This document shows positions 10,775 through 21,976 of a DNA stretch of 64,000 bases, piece by piece (position 1 is the stretch's first letter; every line of letters begins with the position of its first letter). The stretch comes from Massariosphaeria phaeospora. Taxonomy: Eukaryota; Ascomycota; Dothideomycetes; Pleosporales. The stretch spans positions 600,331 through 664,330 of the forward strand of contig JAADJZ010000024.1 of assembly GCA_011032825.1 (NCBI GenBank), read 5' to 3'. The position numbers and the translations under genes are program-made. Below the pieces are notes generated by a model, which was not told where the DNA came from, did no database searches, and saw nothing but the letters and a program-made list of their open reading frames with translations.

Positions 10775-12337
10775 TTAGGACTTGCAAAACCCGACGACCT
10801 TACTCGCCCCTTTTCCGACTAGCCCATCAATGTAGGCCAGAAAGATATCAAGGTCCAGCATATCGATCTTACCAAGAGTAGGGTTCGAGCTCTGCAGGAC
10901 TTGGCCTCCCCAGAGTATTCTAATGTACTTTTTAGCGTTGTTGGCGTCCGAGTAGATCTCGAACACGACTTCGGACCCCATTCCAACCCATACCATCACG
11001 TCGATTTGCAGAATGCTGAGGAGTCTGGAGATGGAGCCATCATGCGCAACGTTGTGTCGGTAGATGACCGGATTCTTCCCTGCGATTCGATCGCGGAGGT
11101 TCTGGGCGAGCTCTGCGAGGAATACACCGTATGATCCAGTCGAAGCTTGTAGGGACTGGGGAGCGTCACGGTATATGAAGGAATACTCATACTGACCCAA
11201 TCGGTATACAGTGTCTGCTTGGGCCTGGGTAACGCACTTGGAGGAATCGTTGATGTTGCAAGGCAACTCTTTGGCATGGCATTGGCGAGCCGAGAGGTTA
11301 TCGTAATAGTGGTCGAATGATCTGTGCCACTCGTTGGAGTTGCTCGGCACACCGGAAATGGAGTCGAGCGAATCGAACAGGGGCTTTGAGGCCGTCAAAT
11401 GCGCGGTCCAGTTCGGCGCAGTGCTACCCACGCCATACGAACTGGACAAGGCCGAAGCCGCAGGGCAGGGATAGGATGGCTCGAGAGAGTCCACGCCAAT
11501 TGGCTGGATGCGAAGTGGGACATTATCCTCTGGCTGGTACATGCCGTGAATGACCATGCCAGCGACCTGACTCGTAATCACGTTGTTTGTAACGCGGTAT
11601 GTAACCTTGTCGCCAATGTCGTCCGGCAGGAACTTGAGCAGGGCATGGTAGACGCCATAGAGATCTTTACCATGCTGCCAAGAGTCGTCCAAGCCCTCTC
11701 TCGTTATCTGCGGGAACTGACATGTCCCATTGAAACCACTAGGAGCGAATGGATTCGTGTCCGACGTAAAAACGCTCCAATATGTCTTAGCGGAGCTGTT
11801 TCCTGCGGGATTCAAGGGTTGCCCGTAGTAGAAGAGCCCTTGGTCGGAGCACTCCCATCTATACGATTCGCGAGGGAAGGTGTTCGAGGCGTATGGTGTG
11901 CGCTTGTGATGTCGGTGAATCTGAGCTGTGTCAGCTATTGTACGGGGTCGAAAGAAGGCACTTACGACTTCTACATACTCAAGGCGGTACCCCTCTGCAG
12001 CTCTGGGATACTCCTCGGATCTCACATGAGGCATATTGCACCAATTGTACGTGCCATACGGCGTCCCCGAAGGCAGCACGGAGCTGTTGAACACAAAGCC
12101 ATTGGTTCCTGTCCCGTGCAGAACCTTGGAAAGATCGTTGATCCAGCTCTTCTCTGGCGCATGCCAGTCCAGGTCGATTGTCGCATTGGTCGAGTTTTGC
12201 GCAACCGCTGGGGGTAGCCATAAGAGCGCGAGGCCGACTTTCGGAGGATACATCTCCCAGCTGAACAATTGCAGGAGCGTGAAAGCCGTGGCGGACAGAA
12301 CGAAGGCGGAGGCGACAACGACGCGCGCATGGCGCAT
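10775..12337 (-). CDS. Secreted histidine acid phosphatase (branch 2 histidine phosphatase)
   Basis: The frame is open for 520 codons, but a 45-nt intron at 11921-11965 is likely. Removing it gives a 505-aa protein and brings YVEV directly to IHRHHKRTPYA, the catalytic RHxxRxP motif (about residues 127-133). The intron is a multiple of three and has no stop, so it is easily missed. The distal catalytic pair is HD in NVAHDGSISRLL (near residue 417). A hydrophobic segment at about residues 8-47 is a signal peptide or anchor, and several NxS/T glycosylation sites and Cys pairs follow, as in extracellular acid phosphatases. It probably releases phosphate from organic esters outside the cell. It is transcribed toward the M20 gene. 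Phytase-like or general acid phosphatase activity cannot be separated. Confidence 0.85.
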   Translation of the reverse strand: MRHARVVVASAFVLSATAFTLLQLFSWEMYPPKVGLALLWLPPAVAQNSTNATIDLDWHAPEKSWINDLSKVLHGTGTNGFVFNSSVLPSGTPYGTYNWCNMPHVRSEEYPRAAEGYRLEYVEVVSAFFRPRTIADTAQIHRHHKRTPYASNTFPRESYRWECSDQGLFYYGQPLNPAGNSSAKTYWSVFTSDTNPFAPSGFNGTCQFPQITREGLDDSWQHGKDLYGVYHALLKFLPDDIGDKVTYRVTNNVITSQVAGMVIHGMYQPEDNVPLRIQPIGVDSLEPSYPCPAASALSSSYGVGSTAPNWTAHLTASKPLFDSLDSISGVPSNSNEWHRSFDHYYDNLSARQCHAKELPCNINDSSKCVTQAQADTVYRLGQYEYSFIYRDAPQSLQASTGSYGVFLAELAQNLRDRIAGKNPVIYRHNVAHDGSISRLLSILQIDVMVWVGMGSEVVFEIYSDANNAKKYIRILWGGQVLQSSNPTLGKIDMLDLDIFLAYIDGLVGKGASKVVGFCKS

Positions 12338-12745
12338 CTCTTATGCATGAGCACTCGGGAGATGAGGCCCATTGGGGCGGAAGAGCCGTCGTGACGGAGC
12401 GAGGTGGGAGGGTGGATGGGTAAACGTCGAGGCCAGGTGCACGCGACGGGATGCGGGGCCGTGATTGGCCTGCTCTGGTGAAGTGGGCTCTCAAGCAAAC
12501 ACGGGCTCCGGAACTAAGGCTGAGAACGATAGAATACGAATCTTGTAGAATACTGTATTGTAGTTCTGTAGAGCTATATCGCTGCGTTAGCATAATCGTT
12601 TTGGAGGCAGGGGGGTCTGTCTTCTTAGTTCCGGAGATCCCGTTTCCGTAAGAGGGTGGGGCCATGCTCGGAGGTTTATCAACTTTTATTACTCCGTATG
12701 CCTGTCATAATTGCTCCTCCGCCGAATTGAAATAGAGCTCCGCCA

Positions 12746-14426
12746 TCAAGCATCGGATGATTTACCTCCCGACCAGGGACACGAAAAGTAGCAGTCCATT
12801 TGCCTTTCCCTGATTATAGCGTCATACTCACATTCAAACCTCCAGAAGCCTTTCCACGGGTCATCCACATCCCATTTCCCAGTTTTACAATACCTCGATG
12901 CCTTCTCATCATTATCCTTGCTGGACCAACTGTCCGACCCGAGGGAGAATTGCACCACGTCGTCTTTGTGAGAAGCCGTCACATCCAACTGTGCCTCGAG
13001 CTTACTCTTCATATGGAACGGATGTCCGGGATTAGATTTCTGCACCGGGATACCCGACCACGCGATTTCTGCGCCGCTGGCATCCCACATTTTGACCTCA
13101 ACCCCGAGATCTTCGTTCTTTTCTCCACATAGCAGAAACTCGTTGACGTGGATGCGGCACTTGCCTGGCCCGTCGGCATAGGGTGGCGTAGGCGTAGGCA
13201 TGGGAGTTGGTTCTATGGTGCTGAGTATGTGCCACGAGGGGCTGACCGAGCAGCCAACATAAGTAGTGCTTGAAATAGTCGTTGTACCGATACCGACGTA
13301 CGCGTCGCCACACTTGCATCCTTCAAGGACAGAACCGGATGTTCTTGTATGTCTGGGAGAAGTCAGTCCTCTGGCGGCAGGCATAGTTGGAATCATGACT
13401 TACGGCCGATATGTGCATTCTGAGTTGACAGACTTAGAATGAGAGGTCAATGAAATGGTCTCTGTGGGCAAAGCCGTAAAGTCGCAATAATTCGTCGTTG
13501 CCTTGTCAATCGTTGAAAAGGGACCTCGTGCCGCGCAATAGCACCAGGATGCGGGTTCGTTGTTCATGCCCATGAGAGAGTTATTTCCTTCATTACAGAT
13601 AGGCTTAGGTGTCGAGCTAGTCGAGCTTGACGAGAAAGGGGTAGTGGTCGCAGATTGTATACTTTCGGATTTTTCATCGCTTGTGCATTTACCGATCTTG
13701 AGCCCAAGTAAATCAATGCAGCCTAGCTCTGGAAGGTCGAGTTTGATGGCGGGAAGCTCGTCCGATGGCGGTTTTATTGCGTCCCAGAGGAGGATCGGAG
13801 GGAGGTTCGGAGGTCCAAACTGTGGGAAGATGATCGGGACGATTGTCGGGTTTGAATCTCCAGATCGGGTAGTTGTAATCCACCCATCAGACTTCCATTG
13901 CACCGCCCCGGCAACAAGTGTCTCCAATGACGCGCCAGAGGGAAGACTTGTTATTGTTGTTGTTGCTGTTGTGTTACTTTGTGCCAAAGAAGTGGAAGAA
14001 GATGAAGCAATGCCTGTGGTGATCATCGCACTCGGAATAGGGGTTCCTGAATTCGACAAAGAGAGATCAACCGAGATCGATGAGGAACTATTTGCCACGG
14101 CTGTAGGCCCCTGCGGGAAAGGATTGGGGATGACGATATCGGTCACAGGTCCGCTTCCTTTTGAGCTAGTGCTGAACGAAGAACTCGTGTTCGATGCAGT
14201 GTGCGCAGATGGTGTCTGGAATATTCGACGCGGGTACTGTTATGTCTGTACATTTAGGGGGCAGGAAGATATCTGAGATTCCGGTATCAGTCTTGAACGA
14301 AGTGCCCAAGACTGTGGTTGAGGCGTCAAAACCGGTCGTTATTTGGCAATAACGTATAATATCAGATAGTGTGGAAGTAGTATAGCTGAATAAAACAAGC
14401 GCGCGGACGGCAATGTCTCGAGTCAT
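12746..14426 (-). CDS. Unknown Ser/Thr-rich secreted protein with Cys-rich C-terminal domain
   Basis: Proposed exons on minus are 14426-14313, 14236-13404 and 13352-12746, giving 517 aa. The second intron (13353-13403) is well supported by GTAAGT and CCCAG borders and keeps frame. The first (14237-14312) is tentative: its donor GTCTTG is weak, and it is the only phase-consistent option I found. The middle is Ser/Thr/Pro-rich (about residues 40-330) and probably O-glycosylated. The C-terminal 200 residues carry about 12 Cys, with blocks such as CRIHVNEFLLCG, WRFECEYD and RQMDCYFSCPW. I do not recognise the domain. The N terminus is only moderately hydrophobic, so the start may be elsewhere. 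A cell-wall or secreted surface role is inferred from composition only. Confidence 0.55.
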
Positions 14427-15050
14427 CGTCAAAAAAGAAGAATGTAACAAGGGAAAGTGGACAGACTGGACTACCTGGGGGCAAGACCCGGAACATGGGA
14501 TCTTAATACATGTTCTGTTAGTGTTGAAATATGGCCCCTTTCCTTCTTTTCGAGTCGGCTTTCGGGAAGCACGTGGTAGCATTTCCACCTGGGCAATGGC
14601 ATATTGGGCATCCATGTCCTATGTAACATCAAGGTGACCATACAGCAGCTTTTAGTTACTTGCGATAAGGGACATGTGGAAGCGAATAGAGTAAACAGAG
14701 ATAGCAACTGTCGCCTTCTGCGCCTAAATCGTACGCCTCTTTAGGTGCCTATTCGGTGCCTCTTCATGCGCGTCTTCAGGTGTCTCAAGATGAGATGAAT
14801 GAGATGTGAGAGCGGCGGTGATAGGAGTACTGTTCAGTGTGTTGCATGTAACAGTCTTTGCCTGATTGAGGGAACTGGCGGGCCAGGTATTGCTTAACTG
14901 GGGGCGCCTTAATACGTGCCGTTCTCCATAGGTGCATGGAAACCGACTAGCTAAGTTGTTTAGAATAGGCAATGCTGAACCTTTGATTTATTTACCGAGC
15001 GAAGCGAGGTAAGTAGGTGCTGCGAGTAGAGTGTAGTTCCGACATTTATT
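14427..15050. other. Intergenic region, no gene
   Basis: Upstream region of the Ser/Thr-rich secreted protein gene. It contains the right arm of the 37-bp inverted repeat (14994-15030) and then runs into the foldback element. No convincing coding sequence. Confidence 0.55.
14994..15030 (+). repeat. Right arm of the 37-bp inverted repeat around the gene island
   Basis: Exact reverse complement of 6201-6237. It ends 20 bp before the foldback element begins. Confidence 0.9.
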
Positions 15051-16011
15051 GTGCAGTGCGAAATACCTTCTATAACGTAAAGCACCAGCGAACCCGCCAC
15101 ACCAGCGAACCCGCCAAAATTTCTTGGCACTAAATTCTTAGGTTTAAAGCTTAATAACGTTACTAATAGTAGAGCTATTTAGATAGTTTTTACACCATTT
15201 TAAAGCCTTACCCTAGCACTTTCAGACTAACTAAAAATTGCCTAAATAGGGCTAGTATAGCTAGAGTTATTAAGAGTTAAGTATAAAGAAACTCGCTTAG
15301 CTTCTAAACTCTACTTCTAGTACTAAACTACTATAATAAATAGTAATACCTTCTAGTATTCTTTTCTATAGTTATTATTAAGTATTTATAAAGATTTTAT
15401 AGCTTGCAGCCTAGAATTACACCTAGTAGAAGAGTTAGAAAGTTACTAATACTTCTATACTTTCTAAGTAAAAATATCTATATATAGCTTATATAATCTA
15501 CTATATAGCTAATAGGTAATCTAGTTTATAGTCTACTATAGCTATATTAAGTTTGAAAAGTAATAAATACTTATTGTTATAAATAATAATACTACTCTCA
15601 ACTACTTAACTTTGTATGTAGAATCTAACTCTATTTACTAGCTTTAATTCTAGGCTGCACGCTATAAAATCTTTATAAATACTTAATAATAACTATAAAA
15701 AAGAATACTAGAGAGTATTACTATTTATTATAGTAGTCTAGTACTAGAAGTAGAGTTTAGAAGCTAAGCGAGTTTCTTTATACTTAACTCTTAATAACTC
15801 TAGCTATACTAGTCCTATTTAGGCAATTTTTAGTTAGTCTGAAAGTGCTAGAGTAAAGCTTTAAAACGGTGTAAAAACTATCTAAATAGCTCTACTATTA
15901 GTAACGTTATTAAGCTTTGAACCTAAGGATTTAGTGCCAAGAAATTTTGGCCGGGTTACTAGTTTGGCCGGGTTACTGGTAGTTTACGTTAGACGGTATT
16001 TCGCACTGCAC
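15051..16011. mobile_element. Foldback element with very long inverted arms (ACGTAAA family ends)
   Basis: The first roughly 370 bp and last roughly 370 bp are near-perfect reverse complements, leaving a loop of roughly 220 bp (about 15420-15640). Inside both arms lie the family ends ACGTAAA, flanked by TA (about 15073-15074 and 15989-15990). An outer 17-bp inverted pair beginning GTGCAGTGCG extends beyond them. The left arm carries a short direct repeat of ACCAGCGAACCCGCC, and the right arm carries the same unit mutated. Arm differences are mostly C/T or G/A. There is no coding capacity, so it is non-autonomous. A transcript would fold into a long hairpin. Confidence 0.85.
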
Positions 16012-16963
16012 TAATAGTCCAACTATAAACCAACGGACGTTGGAGTTTTCAAGTAGGCAAAGCGCTTGGCACACTAACCAAACTCCGTTAGCTGGGGGCC
16101 GCTTCATGCAGGGTTCCTCACGAAACCCCTCCCGTTCCGTTTTATCCCCGAACATCACCACGTACGAGAAGTTACGCCCCAACATCATCAGCTAGGCGCA
16201 TGCATTTTATGACCGTTACGTGTGGGTTGTAAGTGCCTTTTACACTTGAACTCGCTTAATGTTGGAACTTAATGTTGGAAAGACAGACAAGTCGACAATG
16301 GCTAGGGACCTGATAGCAACACGCCTTGACCCCAGGAGACGCAACAGAGAGGTTTTCGCGAGTTCAGAGCGAGGGAGCCTCATTTGTTCTCGGCGTAAGC
16401 TGAATGGGTGGTCGTTCTGTGGAGCGCACTCTCAGGGGTTCGTCAATATGACTCCTATAAAATCACTTCTTTCGTCCTCCTCACTCACACACATACGCAC
16501 AAAATGTCCATCATAGCTCCAACACTCTGATACTGCCTAGTCGGCAGCGCTTTCCTGAAGCAGCAACGCAACAGGCCAACCGACGCAGACACACTCGATG
16601 CCTGCATCATGCAGCAGGAGACGCAACATCTAGCATGCAACGCGCGCCTCACCCCCAACAGCTCAGCTAGCTAACATTGTACGAACTGCGGCATACTCAT
16701 CTTATCAGCATTCAGGGGACGCAACATTAACATGTAACGACGGGACATTGTGCTAACTGCACATGCGCATTTCATCAGCATAGTCAATCCTTTGTGAACG
16801 ACAGAAGCCTATATGTGCATACGCGAGCGAACTGCCTAGTTTTCTGTGTCTAGTCGTTCTGCTACACTACCTACCTATCGGTGTTCTAATCTTACTCCTT
16901 ATATATGTCCATACACTCTTCGCCCTCTTTGAACATTCAGTTTTCCTGCACCGGTTTGCCACC
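16012..16963. other. Intergenic region, no gene
   Basis: Normal composition resumes at once after the foldback element. Only short unconvincing frames are seen. The end holds the promoter and leader of the following secreted protein gene. Confidence 0.55.
16900..16906 (+). promoter_or_regulatory. TATA-like box of the unknown secreted protein gene
   Basis: TATATAT lies about 60 nt before the ATG at 16964. Confidence 0.4.
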
Positions 16964-18129
16964 ATGGGTCTTTCAATGACATCTCTATTGTTAAATACTC
17001 TTGTTCTTCTTCTACGACTCTGCTCGCAGGTTGACGCTTACACCATCTTTCCGTCATGTATTGGATTAGAGGTCGCAGGCAGGCGGATAGAACCCATGAT
17101 TGAAAAGACAATGTCCGAGATACCCGACATGCAACAACTAGCGACGGCTGGGTTGTGGAAGGAAACCGATCCCTTAGACGATATGAGAGAAATGCTCTTG
17201 CCTTCGCCTACGCGAGACGATACTTTGTTCATGGAAAGTATGCAGCATCTCTAGTGTTTCATCGACGGAGTTATTGCGCTCAAGTACTGACTTTTTCCCA
17301 GCAAATATTGGAGCCTTCCTCTGTCGATTTATTTGGACCAGGGTGGAAGACGACGAACTCGGTTTCCACTGCAACGATGATCTTATCCGTCCGGCGAGCC
17401 CCGGGCCCGGTAACATGTGGGTGGATGCGAAAACTCAGTGGAATTTTCAAGGTCCCGATCATCAGGGCAACTTACCAAGTGAACGCTTCTGCAGTCTTAC
17501 CGACACTGTGAAAATGCTGGCCTATGGTCCAGAGTTTCCCAACCCCAATAACGCGCCAGTGAAATCGGCTATTAGGCTCATCTTATGCCCGAAGGCGCTG
17601 AATCCGCCCAGTCGGGGCAGTCTACAAGCCATGTATGAATTATTCGACTTCGTGCCTGGGCTGCATATTCAGACTGTCATTGATGCGGCACCCTTGACCA
17701 TGGGGGTGTTATATTCGCTGTACCGTGCGGCCTTGCCCAATATTCGTAAGCAGTCGCCTCTCCATATCTAAGCTATTGACTAACCAAAACTTCCCCATCC
17801 AAAGTGCTCCCGCCAGATCAGGAAGTCCATGACTGGGACGCAAGCACGTCGAAGAGTGGTACTGCGACCACACCAACCATCACTATGGCTCAAGCGAAGG
17901 TCAACTTCTACTCACTTGCCGTTTACGCCTTGTGTACGTTCAGACCCAGATCTCCTATGCCTAACCTTTGTTACTATCCCTAACGCTCTATGCAGCATTG
18001 AAGATTACCCAGCTCAACCCATTGCTATGTTTTATAAAAGGATATATAACTTCCCGCGACGACGCCCGAAAGGCCAAGGACGCCCAAGACGCCACATGCC
18101 AGACAGATCCTTTGGTCAACCCTTCGTAG
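16964..18129 (+). CDS. Unknown secreted protein
   Basis: Four exons, 16964-17237, 17302-17745, 17805-17933 and 17996-18129, join to 326 aa. All three introns are 59-64 nt with GT..AG borders, and phases agree (1, 1, 1). The start has a strong signal peptide (hydrophobic residues 6-19, cleavage probably after the VDA near residue 25). The mature part has six or more Cys, no transmembrane helix and a Lys/Asp-rich tail ending DPLVNPS. I recognise no catalytic motif; in particular no HExxH or GxSxG is seen. It stands next to a transposon-derived element and a decayed gene, a setting where fungal lineage-specific secreted proteins are common, but effector function is only a guess. Confidence 0.65.
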
Positions 18130-18306
18130 CGTAGCGTATGTGACTGAATGCGTGCAGTATGCTTGGAGGAGATCGTATAGATACAAGTGCTCATAGCTAG
18201 GCTATATCATTCAATTGAACATCATGTATACTTTTTTCTTCTGATGTCCTCCCTCCCATGCCGACTTCACTTCACCTCGTATATCCTTCAGCACCCCACC
18301 TCGTAC

Positions 18307-18600
18307 CTACAACAACGCCAACCCAAACGTACTAACCGCCAATCTAATCAACCCCTCGGCAACCCCAAACGCAGTTGCCGCACCTGTCCTAACCAGCATA
18401 CTCGCACTCGGCGTTAAGCTGCTCGTAACATTATTCGAGCCCGTCACGCTCGCCAGCGTACTGGCACCGCCCGTCCGCAACGCTCGTCATCACCACACCG
18501 CTTGCCGCACTAGACGCTGTTTTTGAAACTGCACTCGACATTGCTTACTTACATACGTATTAGATTGAGGCTGTGGGCTAGCAGGTACAGCAACGTACTG
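18307..18600 (-). pseudogene. Broken 3' part of a Ser/Thr-rich, GPI-anchor-like protein
   Basis: On minus, the last 40-50 codons before the TAG at 18307-18309 read as a Ser/Thr-rich spacer (for example SNNVTSSLTPSAS) followed by a hydrophobic C-terminal tail (VAEGLIRLAVSTFGLALL), the usual look of a GPI-anchored surface protein end. The matching upstream reading (SAASGVVMTSVADG) is one base out of frame, and a further fragment (QYVAVPASPQPQ) lies near 18580. No start codon or full exon set can be built. It looks like a decayed gene, though an unrecognised short intron cannot be excluded. Confidence 0.4.
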
Positions 18601-18797
18601 TTGGGTCGGCGATGCAATATGATATATTATTCCGCAACTTGAGCACGACACATGTGGTCTGATTGGATATTGAGATGTCAAGCGGCAAGACAATCAAACT
18701 ACAAAGAGAACCTCTAAGCTCAGCAACTCGCTCCGAGTAACAACCTAAAAGATCGTGGGGTATCGCTAGAGAATGGACGAATACATAGAACAACAGT

Positions 18798-19823
18798 TCA
18801 CACCTTTCCGCCCTCTTCGCAGATCTTCTTGAACACTTGTTCGGTATGGCCCCAAATCTTGTCTTCTGCACCGTTCGACCGCATGGTCTCGAGTTTCTTG
18901 CTTGGGCCAAACACCTCTCCGTTCCAGGATAGTTGGTAAGCTCCGCTACCGGTTACTTCATCAGACCCTTTGGCTGCATCCTGCACTCCGCCAGCGTTTG
19001 CCTTTGGAGCGAATTGTGGTGCGGTCGAAGCGTACACGTGTCTCTCTCCACTCTCAGTGAGGTCGACCATAAATGGTTTGAAGACTGTCTTGCCAACTAC
19101 GTTCCAAATCGCGCTCATGACAGGTCCCTGTTCCCGCATGATTCCCGTGTTCACTCCAGATGGGTATGCATGACAGAATGAGCTGTCCGGGTACGCCTTA
19201 GCGAAGTGCTCGATTGCAAAGTTGTTCATTGCGCTTGCGTGAGTCCCACAGTTCTTGAGCGAGAATGTGGTTTTCAAGTCGAGATCCTCGAAGTTCGGTG
19301 TAAAATTCCTGGAGATATTAGGATCGAGAACTGTCACTACTCGGGAGAGATTGGCTTTCGGGTCGGGGTCTTTTGCAGCGGTAGTCAGGAGGGGAGCTAG
19401 TTGCTGGGCAAAGCGCATGCGTGCATAGTAATGCAGCGAGAGTTTGCGATCCAGGCCTTCCGTCGTCTCATTCCGTCCTTGGAATGTCAAATAGCCCACA
19501 GTCATGAACAGCAAGTTGATTTTATTTTCCTTCTCTTTGATCTCCTTGCATACTTCATCGACATTTCTTAGGAGCGACACATCGCTTTTGATGAAGTCGA
19601 GCTTGGACGATGGGTTTATTTGCTGGAGCTCGTCGATGATGCGCGACGCTTCGGTTGGGTTGCGACCGACCAGATAGACATGAGGAGAGTTGGTGCTGCG
19701 CACAAATTCGCGAGCTGTTGCGAAGCCAATGCCGCTTGTTCCTCCTACGAAAACAGCGACAAGTCCTGGAGAAAAATATTTGAGGGATGAGTTGTGTGTG
19801 CGGACTGCTGAGAGTGAGACCAT
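18798..19823 (-). CDS. Short-chain dehydrogenase/reductase-like protein lacking the YxxxK motif
   Basis: A single exon of 341 aa. The N-terminal Rossmann nucleotide-binding site is present as GGTSGIG near residue 27, followed by strands and an acidic site (KSDVSLL) typical of the SDR fold. At the place of the catalytic Tyr-x-x-x-Lys the sequence is THASAMNNFAIEHFA, so both catalytic residues are missing. PSGVNTGI further on matches the usual PG..TG loop. Fungal SDRs of this divergent type are known near secondary metabolite genes and alone. Here no biosynthetic neighbours are seen. It may bind NAD(P) without classical dehydrogenase chemistry. It is divergently arranged with YAE1 over a 626-bp shared upstream region. 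Confidence 0.85.
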   Translation of the reverse strand: MVSLSAVRTHNSSLKYFSPGLVAVFVGGTSGIGFATAREFVRSTNSPHVYLVGRNPTEASRIIDELQQINPSSKLDFIKSDVSLLRNVDEVCKEIKEKENKINLLFMTVGYLTFQGRNETTEGLDRKLSLHYYARMRFAQQLAPLLTTAAKDPDPKANLSRVVTVLDPNISRNFTPNFEDLDLKTTFSLKNCGTHASAMNNFAIEHFAKAYPDSSFCHAYPSGVNTGIMREQGPVMSAIWNVVGKTVFKPFMVDLTESGERHVYASTAPQFAPKANAGGVQDAAKGSDEVTGSGAYQLSWNGEVFGPSKKLETMRSNGAEDKIWGHTEQVFKKICEEGGKV

Positions 19824-20449
19824 AGCTTCGAATAAAGTAGACGGATAATGGCCCTGAGTCAGATGATAAAATCGATGTGAAGCAGCGTGTTTGTGGCTGG
19901 TAGGAAGAGGTCACCAGTGTTCTATGGAGCGGGTTTTAAGGTTGATGAAAAGAGCTTTGTGCGAGATTTGTCTGCGACGTTGTCAACGTATTCACGTCTA
20001 GGTAAACTAGGTAATACGAGGTGGTGAAAGGTGGGAAATGCAGCGGAATGAGAAGGACTTAAGGAAGTGATGACCGTGCGAAGGGGACGATGCCTCGGAC
20101 GAAGAGCATCACTGGGTTGGCATGGACGGTACCGGCGCTAATCCGCAAGTGGTTAGATAGATGCTTACTCAGTTCACCGAGTTCATAAATCCTTACTATG
20201 TCACACAGGAATAGGAAGTCATAGTCATCCGATATCATGGACCTCGCCGATTCTGTATCCAGCATGCTCAGCGTTTTAGTAGCACAACTATTCAAGTACC
20301 TAGGTATTACCTAAGCACTTCGACCCGCATAGACGTCGCGCTAGCCCTCCTAAAACCCCACCAACGGTGAACCCTCGCAGGTCCATGATATTCCTCGACT
20401 CGCCCTACGGTGGTGGAAACTCTCAAGCAATCAAAACCCGGTATACATA
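19824..20449. promoter_or_regulatory. Shared upstream region of the SDR gene and YAE1
   Basis: 626 bp between two divergent start codons. No TATA box or other clear element stands out, and the short minus-strand frames within it are not convincing genes. Confidence 0.45.
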
Positions 20450-21097
20450 ATGTTCCGCGACTTGTCTCCCACATTCGGGCCAGTCCATCTTTCTGCCGGC
20501 AATGCCCCCCCAACCCCGCCTCAAAACGATCTCCTGGACGACATCTATGGCTCGGCGCCTTCCTCCCCCGGTCTTGCCTCCCACGACTTTATGGGGCACG
20601 ATGGCTCTCGTAATCAAGTAGATGAAATCCTCTCAGACCTCCCTTCACGCCAGCGGGCGCTAGACACCGAAGCATACCGCGAGGGCCTCTCGAACAGTAA
20701 GGGCCAATTCGTACAAGAAGGGTTCGACGAGGGGTATTCGCTAGGTGCAGAGCTTGGACAGCGCGTCGGCTACATACTGGGCGTTCTACAAGGCTTCGTC
20801 GCGGCGTTAAGAGGGCATGATCAGCCACAATGGGAAGACGCGAAAGGATTGTGGGAAGGCGCACAGAAAGAGCTTGCCATAGAGCAACTTCTGGGCCAAA
20901 CATGGGTTAACGAGGAGGGGATATGGAAGTGGAGCGTTCGAGGCGAGGAAGAAGAGGTTACGTTTCGCGAGGTCGCGGATCAGCATCCGGTGGTGAAGAG
21001 CTGGACGGACAAGGTCAGAGCTACGGCACGGAAGTGGGGAGTGGATCTCGACGCGGTTGAGAAGAACCAGAAGCCAGAAGAGGAGGAACAGTCATGA
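20450..21097 (+). CDS. YAE1: Yae1, Fe-S cluster adaptor protein
   Basis: A single exon of 215 aa. Residues 71-115 carry the deca-GX3-type repeat that defines the Yae1 family: Gly residues at four-residue spacing in REGLSNSKGQFVQEGFDEGY and then LGAELGQRVGYILG. In yeast, Yae1 works with Lto1 as an adaptor bringing the cytosolic Fe-S assembly machinery to the ABC protein Rli1 (ABCE1), needed for ribosome recycling. The C-terminal half is charged and less conserved, ending in an acidic tail. The N-terminal 60 residues look disordered. The partner LTO1 is not in this window. Confidence 0.9.
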   Translation: MFRDLSPTFGPVHLSAGNAPPTPPQNDLLDDIYGSAPSSPGLASHDFMGHDGSRNQVDEILSDLPSRQRALDTEAYREGLSNSKGQFVQEGFDEGYSLGAELGQRVGYILGVLQGFVAALRGHDQPQWEDAKGLWEGAQKELAIEQLLGQTWVNEEGIWKWSVRGEEEEVTFREVADQHPVVKSWTDKVRATARKWGVDLDAVEKNQKPEEEEQS

Positions 21098-21976
21098 GAC
21101 TTGCAGGAGTTCTGCTATATTGGACAAGACTATCGACTGGCCCTGGGTGTGGACAATCGCCCGAAGTTCGGGCCGGTCATGGCAAATTCGACCTCTTCAC
21201 ACAGGTCAACCCGAATTAAGTCGGATCTTGGAACAGGGATCCCTTACTCAACACAACCACTTTTAGAGGTATGTCTGTTTATCTATCATCAGGCGTCTCC
21301 GGACACACTTCTGGGTGTTTACCAATACTCTTGAACCGTAGGACACCGCCGTTGGCTATACGAAAATGGAGCCCCGTCTCGATTTCTATAGCATCTACCC
21401 GGAGTCCAATACAGGCAAATCGAGACTTGATGTCAAAGAGGTGTAGCGAATGGAAGGGGGCGCCAAAATGAACAGAAACAGTTCCAACGAAGTCATTCAA
21501 ATCAGTCCGTTCAACCACTCCGGCTGATTGAATAAAACAATTGACTTAATCCACCCTCATAATTTGACAGGAGGTTTGGTCTATGGCATACCGTCGTGTG
21601 GAAAGCCGCAGCCGAAGCCTTTGAGCAACGATAGTGTTCGCCAACTGTTAACGAAAGTTTTTTCTTACTCTACTGTCTGCCAATATGATAGATTTACAAA
21701 TGATCACTTTTGCTACATGTTGATTTACCCTGGCTTTAAGGCCTTCTAATACACTTCTTATCAGTAGAGAGTCTTAACCAGGAAGCAGGCTCGCTAAGAC
21801 TTGCCCCTCCACCCCCATCCGATGACCTCATCCGGCAACTCCAACCTCGCAACCCACTCCGAAATCCTTCTCAGCATCACCACATCTCACCACCCCCAAC
21901 TCACATGCGCCCGCACCCCGTCCTCCCCTCCAACATCCGCCCCACCAACATCCTCTCCCGCCTACACCTCCGCATC
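21098..21976. other. Intergenic region, possible gene relic
   Basis: No intact gene. On minus, 21279-21518 is open for 79 codons and reads protein-like (for example FVGTVSVHFGAPFHSLHLFD), but it lacks an ATG start and I recognise no family. It may be a relic. The last part is the promoter of the FSH1-type gene, very C-rich from about 21800. Confidence 0.4.
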